A DNA stretch of 64,000 bases from Paenibacillus sp. FSL R10-2734 (GCF_037963865.1 NZ_CP150170.1:1798001-1862000), one strand, 5' to 3'; shown: positions 24,080 to 32,739, counted from the first letter of the stretch. Program-made: numbers and translations. Notes: generated from the letters alone by a model not told the origin.

Positions 24080-25888
24080 CTATGCAGTTCGTGAAGCCCT
24101 TGGTGCTCTATTACGCAACATCTCCCACACAATAAACGCAAGGACAAGCAGCTGAGGAAGCAAAGTTTCCCAAGTCGGATACATCCCGAGCCAGCTTATA
24201 GAAGGCAAACCATCCTGTACATGTGCGGGGATTTTTCCAGCGACCTGAAGGGAGTGAATGCTCTCCCCAAGAAAGCGGAACACTAAATAGTAAATAAGAA
24301 GTGTAGCTGTACGGAAGAAGGCGGCAATCGGCAATTTTGCACTTAAGGCAATAATTGCGTAACCTACAATCCCTAGAATAACTAAAGCACTTCCGATCCC
24401 TAGTAGCAATTGAGACAGCTTGATGGAAGGGGCCATACCTACATAAAAAATAGTGGTTTCTGCACCTTCACGTAAAATCGCAAGCGCTGCTACGGAGGAC
24501 AATGACCAAAGATTACCCTTGGCTAATGCTCCATCCACTTGTCGCCCAACATAGTTGTTCCAATTTGCGGTATTTGATTTGCTATGCAGCCAGCGTCCAA
24601 TGGTAAGCATCATAATGACGGCAACAAGACCCGTGATGCCCTCAATCATTTCACGTGCTCCACCAGATGCCGCGCGGGAAATAGTATAGGTGAGTAGAAC
24701 GGCTAATCCGATACTCGCTACTAGTCCTACTGCTGCACCAGACCAGATCCATTTCTGTGCTTTGGCGTTGCCATCGCGCTTTAAGTATGCAAGAAGGGCA
24801 GACAATACGAGGATAGCCTCCAGTCCTTCACGCAGTAGAATCAGCGCCGCATCCCAAGCATTATAGGTTGTTTCACCAGCCAAAGGAGTTAGCTCCATGA
24901 CCATATTATCCATGATCTTTAAAGCTTGATCTAGCTTCGGCGGATTAGAAAGCAGATAGCCAGTGACCGCTGCACTTTCGTTCTCGATATTGGTATAGAC
25001 CGCTGGTGAAGCGATTTGTACCTGACCTTCAGCAGATGGCCAAGCTACGATAAATTGCTCCATAATATTAGCTGCTTCTGCGCTGTTGCCTGCTTTGGCG
25101 GTGGAAGAAGCTTTGTTGAGATAGCTGATCAGTCCTTCAATAGATGCTGGTTTACCGGAAGTATCCCCAGCATTTATTGCTTTGCCTTCACTGTAATCGG
25201 CAAGCAGCTGATACAGTGCTTCGGCTTCTGATTTCGCCGACTCCTCGCGGAGCGGTTCTGCCTGCAGCGCGATGCGCAGCAGGCTTATCTTCGTCTCCAG
25301 CAAGCTGTAGACGGCGGAATTGTCGGCCCGGATGTTGCGCTCTGCCGGCTTCCATCCGCTGACGATGTCGCGGTACGCTTCCGCTGCCGCGCTCCAGTCG
25401 GCGCTGCGCGCCGCATCCCGCGTGCGTTCCGCCGCGGGCAACAGCTTCGCCGCCGTCTCGCGGCCGGCGGCTCCAGTGTCACCGCCGTCCGTGCCGGAGG
25501 CGGCGGTGACATACGCGTCCACGCTTCTTGCGAGCGTGGACAGTGCGGTTTTGGCGGGCGTACCATCGCCCGCCGCAAGGGCCGCCGCCGCGTCTGCAAG
25601 CGCGGCGTCAACGGCGGCAGCCGGACCGGCGAGTGCCGGGTCCGGCGTGTTCGCGTTCGCGGTGCGCCACAGCGCAGCGAACGCTTCTACATCGGCGGCG
25701 GCCGCGTCCCAGCGGCTCTGGCCGGCTTCGACGAGTGCGCTGCCGACAGGCGGCAGCAGCTCGTCGACCGAGCCATTGCCCTCCGCCCCCGCCGCCGGGT
25801 TAGATAGCATCAGAATACATATGATGCTAAACAGAATCAGTACGGCTGCCTTCGATAGCTGCCGTTTATTATGCTTCAGAGAGTACAT
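24080..25888 (-). CDS. efeU: FTR1-family iron permease (EfeU) with extended N-terminal domain
   Basis: The 602-residue protein has a signal peptide (residues 1-35, ending near PAAGAEG), an extracytoplasmic part to about residue 330, and an Ftr1 permease part with about seven membrane segments. The iron-binding REGLE at 353-357 and the second REGAE at 473-477 are the paired RExxE motifs of this family. Short EfeU proteins lack the long N-terminal part. Residues about 30-200 are very rich in alanine and come from a GC-rich stretch (about 25220-25800) out of keeping with the flanks. It is the last gene of an operon with EfeO- and EfeB-like proteins. The family moves iron across the membrane after handling outside. 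Confidence 0.9.
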   Translation of the reverse strand: MYSLKHNKRQLSKAAVLILFSIICILMLSNPAAGAEGNGSVDELLPPVGSALVEAGQSRWDAAAADVEAFAALWRTANANTPDPALAGPAAAVDAALADAAAALAAGDGTPAKTALSTLARSVDAYVTAASGTDGGDTGAAGRETAAKLLPAAERTRDAARSADWSAAAEAYRDIVSGWKPAERNIRADNSAVYSLLETKISLLRIALQAEPLREESAKSEAEALYQLLADYSEGKAINAGDTSGKPASIEGLISYLNKASSTAKAGNSAEAANIMEQFIVAWPSAEGQVQIASPAVYTNIENESAAVTGYLLSNPPKLDQALKIMDNMVMELTPLAGETTYNAWDAALILLREGLEAILVLSALLAYLKRDGNAKAQKWIWSGAAVGLVASIGLAVLLTYTISRAASGGAREMIEGITGLVAVIMMLTIGRWLHSKSNTANWNNYVGRQVDGALAKGNLWSLSSVAALAILREGAETTIFYVGMAPSIKLSQLLLGIGSALVILGIVGYAIIALSAKLPIAAFFRTATLLIYYLVFRFLGESIHSLQVAGKIPAHVQDGLPSISWLGMYPTWETLLPQLLVLAFIVWEMLRNRAPRASRTA

Positions 25889-25943
25889 AGGGATAATCCC
25901 CTTTCAATAATGGACAGGCACATTCGCTTGCGAATTTAAGAGG

Positions 25944-27275
25944 CTAACCTAAGAGTGCTTCCCCAATATAGCCGCCATTGCGGATACCTGGGAAGCAGGC
26001 GAATACCGCGCTGCCTGTATGAGTCATATATTCGTTTAGCCGATCACTTTTGGAAAGGCGCTGCTGGATCGCAACAAATTGCTTCATTAAATCCCGTTGA
26101 AAGCTGATGAATAACAAACCCGCATCCAGTTGACCCGTTGCGGGATTTAAACCACTGGAGAAGGAATAGGAGCGGCGCAGCATTTTGACTGTGCCGTCAC
26201 CATGCGCTAAGGCGGAATGCGAATCCGGTGGGATGACGGGCTTTCCGGAAGCATCAGCCGCTTTGAGATTCAGATCATCGAATTCAACCTTTGCACCGAT
26301 AGGCGCTCCGTTATGACGATAACGGCCGAAGGTGGCTTCTTGATCGCTAAGGGAGGAACGGTCCCAAACCTCAATTCGGAAACGTACACGGCGAACTGCC
26401 ATATATGTGCCACCGCTCATCCAAGAAGGACCGTCACTGCTGCTGTTCCAGACCACTTCGTTCATTTCTGATTCATTCGTAGCATCTGGATTTCCAGTAC
26501 CATCTTTGAAGCCTAGAAGGTTTCGCGGCGTTGCTCCCTTAGGATCTGCTGCACCTGTGCGCTGGAAGCCTTCCTGTGTCCAGCGGAGCACGGCAGTGCC
26601 ACGGGCAATACGTGCCAGATTTCGGATGGCATGGAAGGCCACCTGCAGATCATCAGCACATGCTTGGACACAAATATCTCCACCACACCACTTCGGATCC
26701 AGGTTATCTCCCGTAAATGCTGGAAGATCGGCTAATAGGGTTGGACGTTTGGAAGATAAACCGAATCTGTTATCAAAAAAAGAAGGTCCGACACCAAAGG
26801 TAAGCGTACAACGCGAAGGATTTAAACCATCCACTTCACCTGTATCGGAGGGTGGGAGATTAGGATTGTCATTGACGTCGCCAATGAGGCTGCCAGTAGT
26901 AAGAGAAGCGGCAGCAGTTGTCCATGCCTGCATTAGCTTTTGTACATCGGCCAGCTTCGTTGTGGTGAGATCGAAGGCTGCGAAGTAAATAAAATTCTGC
27001 GCAGGTGTTAGAATTCCGGCCTGATGACTCCCGTAGAAAGGAATGGAATCATTATTGGAGGTTACTGCTGGCTCAGCTACGGCATTACGTGCAGCCATAA
27101 TCCCCCCAACGCCTCCACCACCTAATAGTAGGCCAAGGCTAGTGGCGCCAGTAAGCCGCAGCATATCGCGGCGGCTTAGTTTTTTATCTAATATAGGATT
27201 GCTCTTGGATTCTTCATTGAGAGGGGTACCCTCTGAATTTGCTGGTAAACCGGTGAATCTGTTTTGCTTATTCAT
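25944..27275 (-). CDS. efeB: Dyp-type haem peroxidase with Tat signal (EfeB)
   Basis: The 443-residue product has a twin-arginine signal (LSRRDMLRLTGATSLGLLL near residues 32-50), so it is exported folded with haem. The Dyp hallmark GFKDGTGNP lies near residue 255. EfeB-type enzymes act outside the membrane in the Efe system, proposed to oxidise ferrous iron or handle haem. The start is ATG 27275, ten bases behind AGGAG; the GTG nine bases upstream is too close to that site. It lies between the efeO and efeU genes, overlapping neither strongly. Confidence 0.92.
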   Translation of the reverse strand: MNKQNRFTGLPANSEGTPLNEESKSNPILDKKLSRRDMLRLTGATSLGLLLGGGGVGGIMAARNAVAEPAVTSNNDSIPFYGSHQAGILTPAQNFIYFAAFDLTTTKLADVQKLMQAWTTAAASLTTGSLIGDVNDNPNLPPSDTGEVDGLNPSRCTLTFGVGPSFFDNRFGLSSKRPTLLADLPAFTGDNLDPKWCGGDICVQACADDLQVAFHAIRNLARIARGTAVLRWTQEGFQRTGAADPKGATPRNLLGFKDGTGNPDATNESEMNEVVWNSSSDGPSWMSGGTYMAVRRVRFRIEVWDRSSLSDQEATFGRYRHNGAPIGAKVEFDDLNLKAADASGKPVIPPDSHSALAHGDGTVKMLRRSYSFSSGLNPATGQLDAGLLFISFQRDLMKQFVAIQQRLSKSDRLNEYMTHTGSAVFACFPGIRNGGYIGEALLG

Positions 27276-27280
27276 GATGG

Positions 27281-28165
27281 TCACACTCCTAGAATAGTTC
27301 CCATGTTGGACAATGGCTCAGCTAAGGCATCCAAATTCTGACTCAATTTACGCACGTCATCTTCTTTTAGCTCTTCATAGGAAACATAGCCATCTCCAGA
27401 TTTGAAAGGAGCAAGCTCAGCTTGCAAGGCTGCGAACCGTTCACCAATCGTTTTTTCCAGCTCAGCATCTTTTTTCGCCAGTTCTGGCTTTAACAGCTCG
27501 TATATCTTTTGGGCGCCTTCAACATTAGCGACGAAATCATACAGATCTGTGTGGGAGTAGCGTTCTTCCTCACCTGTTACTTTGGAAGAAGAAACCTCAT
27601 TAAGGAGTTCTACAGCACCAGTAACGAGCAGGTTGGCATCGATCTCTACGGTCTCCACTTTTGCACGCAGAAGCTGTGCATCCTTCAATAATTGCTCTGC
27701 AACTTCGGTCATATCCTTGGTTGTATTATCCTGCCAGAGCGCCTTCTCAAGCTTGTGGAAGCCGCGCCATTCAGCAGCATCTACGTCATTCTCGCGGGCA
27801 TCAATATTCGGGTCCAGATCACCAAGTGCTTCTGCAATCGGCTCAATTCGCTCGTAATACATGCGGGCTGGCGCGTAAAGTGCCTTCGCATCTTCAATCT
27901 TTGCCTCTTTAACTGCGTTTGTGAAATTCTCTGTTTGCTTTACAAATTCATCACATTGCTCAATGACATATGTACGATATTGCTCAACAGCAGAAGTGAA
28001 GTCGGCAGTCGTTGCAGTCGTTGCTGTGGTGCTGTTTGCAGCAGCATTTGTAGAATTATTGTTGCTAGTGTTACTGTTGTTGTCGTTGTTACTCTTACTG
28101 GCACATCCGGTAAATAGTATGGAGGCTGCAAGTAGACCTGCAGGCACGGCATATGTGAATTTCAT
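27281..28165 (-). CDS. efeO: EfeO/EfeM-type iron-binding lipoprotein (imelysin, M75 family)
   Basis: The start is ATG 28165 behind AGGGGTG. The 294-residue lipoprotein has lipobox LFTGC near residue 20, a Ser/Asn/Thr-rich linker to about 55 and an imelysin-like domain with the GFHKLEKALW motif near 135. That is the HxxE-type M75 signature. The N-terminal cupredoxin domain of E. coli EfeO is absent, so it is the short EfeM-like form. It heads the operon efeO-efeB-efeU behind a promoter with a Fur box. Confidence 0.9.
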   Translation of the reverse strand: MKFTYAVPAGLLAASILFTGCASKSNNDNNSNTSNNNSTNAAANSTTATTATTADFTSAVEQYRTYVIEQCDEFVKQTENFTNAVKEAKIEDAKALYAPARMYYERIEPIAEALGDLDPNIDARENDVDAAEWRGFHKLEKALWQDNTTKDMTEVAEQLLKDAQLLRAKVETVEIDANLLVTGAVELLNEVSSSKVTGEEERYSHTDLYDFVANVEGAQKIYELLKPELAKKDAELEKTIGERFAALQAELAPFKSGDGYVSYEELKEDDVRKLSQNLDALAEPLSNMGTILGV

Positions 28166-28194
28166 TGAATAAAACACCCCTTTTTTTATATGTG

Positions 28195-28213
28195 AATGAT
28201 AATCGTTATCATT
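28195..28213 (-). promoter_or_regulatory. Fur box of the efe operon
   Basis: AATGATAATCGTTATCATT is a near-perfect inverted repeat with 14 of 15 matches to the 7-1-7 core TGATAATnATTATCA. It lies just downstream of the -10 element of the efeO promoter, where binding would block transcription under iron-rich conditions. Confidence 0.9.
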
Positions 28214-28225
28214 TATGCTGGATTT

Positions 28226-28254
28226 ATCATAAGTCCGTATACATTTACTGTCAA
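28226..28254 (-). promoter_or_regulatory. Promoter of the efe operon
   Basis: On the minus strand, TTGACA (28254-28249) and TATGAT (28231-28226) are 17 bases apart. This is a strong vegetative promoter match, directly followed by the Fur box. Confidence 0.88.
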
Positions 28255-28293
28255 TATAAAAATGTGATTTATCTCATAGTTTGAATTGCACGA

Positions 28294-28318
28294 CAAAAAA
28301 CTCCCAAGGGTTGGGAGT
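28294..28318 (-). terminator. Short hairpin with T-run on the minus strand
   Basis: ACTCCCAA and TTGGGAGT pair around GGG. Read on the minus strand the hairpin is followed by TTTTTTG. No gene directly upstream on that strand needs it, so it may back up the stronger terminator at 28691. Confidence 0.5.
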
Positions 28319-28389
28319 AGGGTTTGACAAATGTATCCAATTGCATTCGGGAAAAGGCAGGTTAATGTTTATTCTGTACGGTTAAAGAA

Positions 28390-28660
28390 ATGGAGCTGTC
28401 TCCCTTAAAAACTTCGTTTGATTTGATGACATATCTGCTCGTACGAAGCCGCTATCGGACACAGCTGACCTTAAACGAAGCTTTTTTGGAGATTTGGAGC
28501 GTTATCGGACCTCATAGTCGCTATTGGCCTGAAAAACACCCAATATTGCTCTCTTTTTTAGGAATAGCTGCAATGGTGTCCGAAACTCTGCGTAAAAGGC
28601 GATAAATTTACTAATAACGTCATCTGGGTCCGTAACCCTCAAAAGGAGAGGACGAATATA
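28390..28660. other. Intergenic stretch with degenerate internal repeats
   Basis: The 71-codon frame here has no ribosome-binding site and its translation resembles no family. The DNA contains spaced echoes of the motif CGCTATCGGACA (GCTATCGGAC, CGTTATCGGACC, GCTATTGGCC) and CTTCGTTTGA/CTTAAACGAAGC, the look of an interspersed non-coding repeat of paenibacilli. This is from pattern memory only. Confidence 0.35.
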
Positions 28661-28690
28661 CTACTGAGATAGACATTGAACGACAAGCAA

Positions 28691-28734
28691 CACAAAACAG
28701 CGATTCTCCAATTATGCTGAATCGCTGCTCTGTG
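28691..28734 (-). terminator. Terminator of the 55-residue protein gene
   Basis: CAGCGATTC (28698-28706) pairs with GAATCGCTG (28719-28727), with an outer CACA/TGTG pair. On the minus strand it runs into TTTTGTG. Confidence 0.7.
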
Positions 28735-28821
28735 GTTTTACGATTTTTATAATGAAGTGGGCCATCTCATTTATTAGAAAAAGCTACTTATGCGACAGTC
28801 CCATTCTGTATCGTCTTTATT

Positions 28822-28989
28822 TTATTGTTCATTATGGGATTCACGTTCCGCATTGGGATGATTCTCGAATACTTCTGCCGCTTCCTCAGCAGAAAATTCC
28901 GGTTCGAATTTACCCACTAGTGGCAATTTGTTTAATTTCGTAGTTTGTACCTCTGCTTTAGTAGGTTGATTATTTTTCGAGTTGCTCAT
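28822..28989 (-). CDS. Small hydrophilic protein of unknown function (55 aa)
   Basis: ATG 28989 has an ideal AAAGGAGGTG six bases upstream, which makes this a real gene in spite of its size. The product is polar, without a signal or membrane segment, with an Asn/Lys/Thr-rich first half, KLPLVGKFEPEFSAEEAAEV in the middle and an acidic end. It is divergent from gerE, with about 250 bases between them. The acidic, helix-prone second half resembles small spore-associated proteins in style only; no function is assigned. Confidence 0.65.
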   Translation of the reverse strand: MSNSKNNQPTKAEVQTTKLNKLPLVGKFEPEFSAEEAAEVFENHPNAERESHNEQ

Positions 28990-29175
28990 ACTTACACCTC
29001 CTTTAATAAGAAACAACAAGTTGTAGTTTGCCCTGTAAGGAGATGATTTTATCCAAGAAAATTTCAGGTTTTTGCAGGTGAATGTCCTCACTAAAGCGGT
29101 GTAATAAGCTTCGGATGGTTAAGCCCATTTTGTAGTTATGACAGCACCATTAACTTCATCAATACATAATATGTT

Positions 29176-29204
29176 TTGACTGTATCCCTTTACCTTGTTA
29201 TACC
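29176..29204 (+). promoter_or_regulatory. Possible promoter of gerE
   Basis: TTGACT (29176-29181) and TATACC (29199-29204) are 17 bases apart. GerE is normally transcribed by sigma-K, whose consensus differs, so the real start may be elsewhere. Confidence 0.3.
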
Positions 29205-29236
29205 AAACAAACCCAGGGCAAGGAGGGGTGACACCA

Positions 29237-29461
29237 TTGAAGGGGAACGAACACCACAGCAAATTTCTGTTGACTCATCGTGAGCGCGAAGTTTTTGAGC
29301 TTCTCGTGCAGGACAAAACGACTCGTGATATCGCTGGTTTATTATTTATCAGCGAAAAAACAGTTCGGAACCACATCTCCAATGTAATGCAAAAATTAAA
29401 CGTTAAAGGCCGTTCACAAGCGGTTGTCGAGCTGATTAAGCTTGGGGAGCTGAAAATATAG
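29237..29461 (+). CDS. gerE: Spore-coat regulator GerE (LuxR-type HTH)
   Basis: The 74-residue product equals B. subtilis GerE in length and nearly repeats its core, with LTHREREVFELLVQDKTT near residues 15-32 and ISEKTVRNHISNVMQKLNVK near 40-60. GerE is a free-standing HTH that, late in sporulation in the mother cell, activates or represses coat and crust genes together with sigma-K. The start is TTG 29237, placed six bases after AAGGAGGGGTGA; a longer frame from 29195 has no site. The stop codon lies inside the first bases of a dispersed terminator repeat. Confidence 0.95.
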   Translation: MKGNEHHSKFLLTHREREVFELLVQDKTTRDIAGLLFISEKTVRNHISNVMQKLNVKGRSQAVVELIKLGELKI

Positions 29462-29530
29462 CTGGCCATGTCTTCGGAAGTGACGCGTTTAAGCCTTCTC
29501 CACCTTTAGGGGTGTGGGGAGGTTTTTTGT
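29455..29530 (+). terminator. Dispersed terminator element, copy A
   Basis: The element begins AATATAGCTGGCC, overlapping the gerE stop codon, continues through GACGCGTTTAAGCC and ends in a hairpin (CTTCTCCACC against GGTGTGGGGAG) plus TTTTTT. A second copy with about six changes lies at 30427-30503; partial relatives lie at 40131 and 45424. Confidence 0.8.
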
Positions 29531-29626
29531 TTACTCACCAAAACAACTGAATAGTGTGTTAGGTCACAATCTAATTTTCATGAAATGATATATTTAAGCT
29601 ATTAAGGTAATTCAGGAGGATCTGTT

Positions 29627-30391
29627 ATGACCAGATACGAAGAACAAAGGCGCTTTCTAAAATCTAATTTTAATGAATTTAAACATATAAAAACAGATAA
29701 GATCAAAGGACTTGCACAACCACCAATTGTTAAGCTCGTTGATTCGAAATCATCTCTAATTATTGATTTGCCAAAAGTCAGTAAAGACGTTGTGTGTAAA
29801 GAAAATATTTTTGATTGCATAGATCAAAGAAGAAGTACAAGGTTTTATTCTGAGGAGAATTTAAGTCTGAATGAGTTATCCTATTTATTATGGGCTACCC
29901 AAGGGATTACTGGTATGAATAAGAACGGACTCACGCTGCGAACTGTACCATGCAGTGGGGCGACACACACTTTTGAAACCTATTTAATTATTATGCGGGT
30001 AGAAGGGATCCAACAAGGAATCTACAGATACCTTCCTGTCGAACATAAGCTATCATTTATGTTTGAATTAGCTGAACTTGAACAGAAGATTGATGCTATT
30101 ACATTAGATCAGCCATTTGTCCCTAACTTTGCAAAAAAGGCTTCTGTACTGTTTGCATGGAGTACAACACCATATCGCTCCGAATGGAAGTATGATATTT
30201 CAGCTCACAAAAAAATTCTCATCGATGTTGGACATGTATGCCAGAACCTTTATTTATCCAGTGAATCTATCGGTGCAGGTGCTTGTGCCATTGGAATCTA
30301 TGATCAAAAGCTGATTGATGAGATTTTAGAATTAGACGGTGAGGAAGAATTTATTATCTATCTTGGCGCAGTTGGGAAGAAACGAAAATAG
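29627..30391 (+). CDS. SagB-type nitroreductase-fold dehydrogenase
   Basis: The 254-residue FMN-dependent oxidoreductase belongs to the SagB/ThcOx side of the nitroreductase superfamily: CIDQRRSTRFYSEENLSLNE near residue 64, LLWATQGITG near 88, RTVPCSGATHTFETYLI near 104 with the SAGA-like phosphate-binding segment changed to CSGATH, GIYRYLPVEHKL near 131, and VGHVCQNLYLSSESIGAGAC near 204. SagB members oxidise azolines to azoles in peptide natural products, but many stand-alone copies have unknown roles. No YcaO gene or precursor lies here. ATG has AGGAGGATCTGTT upstream. The gene is AT-rich relative to its flanks and is framed by two near-identical terminator elements, a sign of a transferred unit. 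Confidence 0.8.
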   Translation: MTRYEEQRRFLKSNFNEFKHIKTDKIKGLAQPPIVKLVDSKSSLIIDLPKVSKDVVCKENIFDCIDQRRSTRFYSEENLSLNELSYLLWATQGITGMNKNGLTLRTVPCSGATHTFETYLIIMRVEGIQQGIYRYLPVEHKLSFMFELAELEQKIDAITLDQPFVPNFAKKASVLFAWSTTPYRSEWKYDISAHKKILIDVGHVCQNLYLSSESIGAGACAIGIYDQKLIDEILELDGEEEFIIYLGAVGKKRK

Positions 30392-30426
30392 CTACTCGCG
30401 AATAGACCACCATCAACACGCATCGA

Positions 30427-30503
30427 AATATAGCTGGCCATGTCTTCGAAAGTGACGCGTTTAGGCCTTCTCCACCTCTAGGGGTGAGGGAAGGTTTTTT
30501 GTT
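30427..30503 (+). terminator. Dispersed terminator element, copy B
   Basis: This is a near-copy of the element behind gerE (about 92 percent by eye), from AATATAGCTGGCC to the GGTTTTTTGTT end, located 35 bases behind the nitroreductase gene. Confidence 0.8.
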
Positions 30504-30750
30504 GTGTCCGAAATTTTAATTTTGGCTGCAGTTTATGGATTGACGGATATTGGGAATGGTTGTAAAATCATGTTAAAGTTAAAACCTTTAAACTTTTGGA
30601 ATAGTTTTGATGCTTTTCACAAAGGTGAAACTGACATTCAATGTTCGATTTCCAGTCAGAACGTAGTTTTAGCGAGATGAGTTAATCTTTTTTTATTTCC
30701 TTAAAAGTTATATCGTTTAAACTATTGAACTTGGAGGCATAGAAACTTAG
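30504..30750. other. Upstream region of the sugar operon
   Basis: The region is non-coding and AT-rich. It contains AAAGTTAAAACCTTTAAACTTT (interrupted inverted repeat of AAAGTT/AACTTT near 30574) and GTTTAAAC near 30714, either of which could be an operator for the LacI-type protein encoded next. A TTGGAGGC ribosome-binding site ends the region. Confidence 0.4.
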
Positions 30751-31740
30751 ATGAACATTCATGATGTAGCCAAAAAGTCGGGGCTCTCTGTAGTGACCGT
30801 ATCCAGAGTTATTAACAATTCACCTTCTGTACGTGAAGGCAATAGGCGGAAAGTGCTTAATGCTATGGAGGAATTAAATTATCAGCCCAATTCAGCGGCG
30901 CGGAGTCTCGTGCGTGGCAAGACTGGAGTCATCGGTATGTCGATTACCAACTTTAACGACTCTTTCTATGACCGCGTGATTCGCGTGGTGAACCGGAAGC
31001 TGGCAGAACAAGGTTACTTCTTGGCTCTGTCCATAGCGGAGAATGAGGATGAAGGCGTTAACTTCCTATTTCAGAAGGACCGCGTGGACGGGATTATCCT
31101 GTTGTCTCCGCTTGAGGAAAAAGAATATGTGGAGGAGCTGAAAAGAAAAAATATTCCGTTTGTCTTGCTGGATAACCAGCTCCAGCATGAGGATGTTCCC
31201 AGTGTCGTCGTCGATAACTATCAAGGGGGATATGAAGCTACCAAGCACTTGATTGGTCTTGGACACACCCAGATCGCCTATATCGGTGGCCCTTCGGTGT
31301 TCCTGAGTGTAGCGGAGCGCAAGCGGGGTTATGTACAGGCGCTGGATGAAGCGGGACTAATGCCCTTCGGCACGGAATATTGCGGATTTACGGTAAGTAG
31401 CGGTTATGAGGTGGCCAAGAAATGGATTCGTGAAGATAAGCTGCCGACAGCCATTTTTTCCGGAGACGACTTTATTGCTCTCGGTGTTGTTCAAGCCCTG
31501 CGTGAGGAGGGAATTCTGGTACCTCAGGATATCTCAGTTGTTGGCTTTGATGATCAGCAGTTCGTAGGTGAATTTTTTCCCCGATTGACGACAGTCAGAC
31601 AGCCTGAGGCGCAAATGGGCAGTATTGGTGTTGATTTGCTGATGAAATTAATCAATGGGGAGGTGATGCCAGCTGTTGTAACGAAGCTCGCTCCTCAGCT
31701 TCTCGTGCGTGAATCTACCGCATCTGTAAGGTTAACCTAA
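30751..31740 (+). CDS. LacI/GalR-family regulator of the sugar operon
   Basis: The 329-residue repressor has HTH IHDVAKKSGLSVVTVSRVIN at residues 2-21, hinge YQPNSAARSLVRG near 47 and an effector domain ending in ISVVGFDDQQFVGEFFPRLT. It is the first gene of a seven-gene unit with very short spacers (nine bases to the kinase gene), so it is probably an autoregulated local repressor that responds to the imported sugar or its phosphate. Confidence 0.9.
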   Translation: MNIHDVAKKSGLSVVTVSRVINNSPSVREGNRRKVLNAMEELNYQPNSAARSLVRGKTGVIGMSITNFNDSFYDRVIRVVNRKLAEQGYFLALSIAENEDEGVNFLFQKDRVDGIILLSPLEEKEYVEELKRKNIPFVLLDNQLQHEDVPSVVVDNYQGGYEATKHLIGLGHTQIAYIGGPSVFLSVAERKRGYVQALDEAGLMPFGTEYCGFTVSSGYEVAKKWIREDKLPTAIFSGDDFIALGVVQALREEGILVPQDISVVGFDDQQFVGEFFPRLTTVRQPEAQMGSIGVDLLMKLINGEVMPAVVTKLAPQLLVRESTASVRLT

Positions 31741-31761
31741 ATATTAGGAGTGAAACGAACT

Positions 31762-32739
31762 GTGAAGTACTTTTTGGGAGTCGATGCAGGGGGCAGCAAA
31801 ACCTACGCAATGCTTGCAAATGAACAGGGAGCGGTCATCGGTGTGGGCAGGGGAGGGAACGGGAATCATCAAAATAATCGTGAGCAGGCGGAGAACAGTT
31901 TGCAACAGGCCGTATCGGGAGCGATTATGGCGTCAGGGCTGACAAAGGATCAGTTGGAGTATTCCTGGTTTGGTCTGGCTGGAGCAGACAGAGAAGCTGA
32001 TTTTCGAATTTTACGACCAATCATCAGCAGCCTCGGCCTTCCCCGAACCGAGATTTCCTGCGATACCTGGATTGCCTTGCGATCAGGTACAGAGAGTAAT
32101 TATGGGATCGTGTTGATCTGCGGCTCGGGAGTGAACTGCGCGGGTAAAAATCCGCGAGGCACTACATACCAATGTGGTGGATTTGGCTACCGATTCGGTG
32201 ATTACGGCGGCGGCTATGATCTAAGTATTGAGGTATTCCGTAGCGTTCTTCGGGCGGATGAAGGAAGAGAGAAAGAGACTGTCTTAAGCAAACGCTTAAT
32301 TCGTTTGCTGGGCTATTCCAGTGTTTTGGAGTTAAGAGAGGATTACCTGGATCATTCCAGAGACTTGCCTCCCCATATTGCTGAGCTGCTGTTTCAAGCG
32401 GCAGATGAAGGGGACCAGGTTGCCATCGGACTGCTGACCAAGCAAGGGGATGAGCTGGGTTTGGCGGCGGCATCGACAATCCGCCATTTGGCTATGGAGG
32501 AGGACTGCTTTGATATCGTACTTGCAGGCAGCCTATTGACCAAGGGAGATCGCTCAGGCATCATCCGGCGGGCCATTGAGCAGAGAGTGAAGCATTTAGC
32601 TCCACACGGCAGGTTAAGGATTTTAACCCGGGAGCCGGTTGTAGGCTCGGTCGTTCTGGCGATGGAAAGCAGCGGTATGCGTGTAAATCAGGAGGTTCTT
32701 GATCGTCTATCACTGGGTAAGGAGGGGCTATTATTATGA
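31762..32739 (+). CDS. BadF/BadG/BcrA/BcrD-family sugar kinase (N-acetylglucosamine kinase-like)
   Basis: The 325-residue ATPase of the ASKHA fold starts YFLGVDAGGSKTYAMLANEQ, the phosphate-1 motif, followed by RGGNGNHQNN near 31 and GSGVNCAGKNPRG near 119, and GGFGYRFGDYGGGYDLS near 137, the sugar-binding/adenosine region of GlcNAc kinase relatives. GTG 31762 has TAGGAG 11 bases upstream; a GTG at 31750 lies too close to that site. The stop overlaps the next ATG (ATGA). Next to GH4 it probably makes the 6-phosphate that GH4 needs. Confidence 0.83.
   Translation: MKYFLGVDAGGSKTYAMLANEQGAVIGVGRGGNGNHQNNREQAENSLQQAVSGAIMASGLTKDQLEYSWFGLAGADREADFRILRPIISSLGLPRTEISCDTWIALRSGTESNYGIVLICGSGVNCAGKNPRGTTYQCGGFGYRFGDYGGGYDLSIEVFRSVLRADEGREKETVLSKRLIRLLGYSSVLELREDYLDHSRDLPPHIAELLFQAADEGDQVAIGLLTKQGDELGLAAASTIRHLAMEEDCFDIVLAGSLLTKGDRSGIIRRAIEQRVKHLAPHGRLRILTREPVVGSVVLAMESSGMRVNQEVLDRLSLGKEGLLL

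Noticed and set aside
25320..25910. Plus-strand frame opposite the GC-rich part of EfeU
   Set aside because: Antisense shadow of a well-supported gene, Ala/Ser-rich, no ribosome-binding site.
26407..26988. Plus-strand frame opposite the Dyp peroxidase gene
   Set aside because: Antisense to a gene with clear Tat signal and haem peroxidase motifs.
28390..28605. 71-residue plus-strand protein
   Set aside because: No ribosome-binding site, no similarity that I recognise, and the DNA shows internal non-coding repeats.
29627..30391. RiPP azole biosynthesis cluster around the SagB-like gene
   Set aside because: No YcaO cyclodehydratase, precursor peptide or transporter lies nearby; the 55-residue protein at 28822 lacks a Cys/Ser/Thr core and is divergent.
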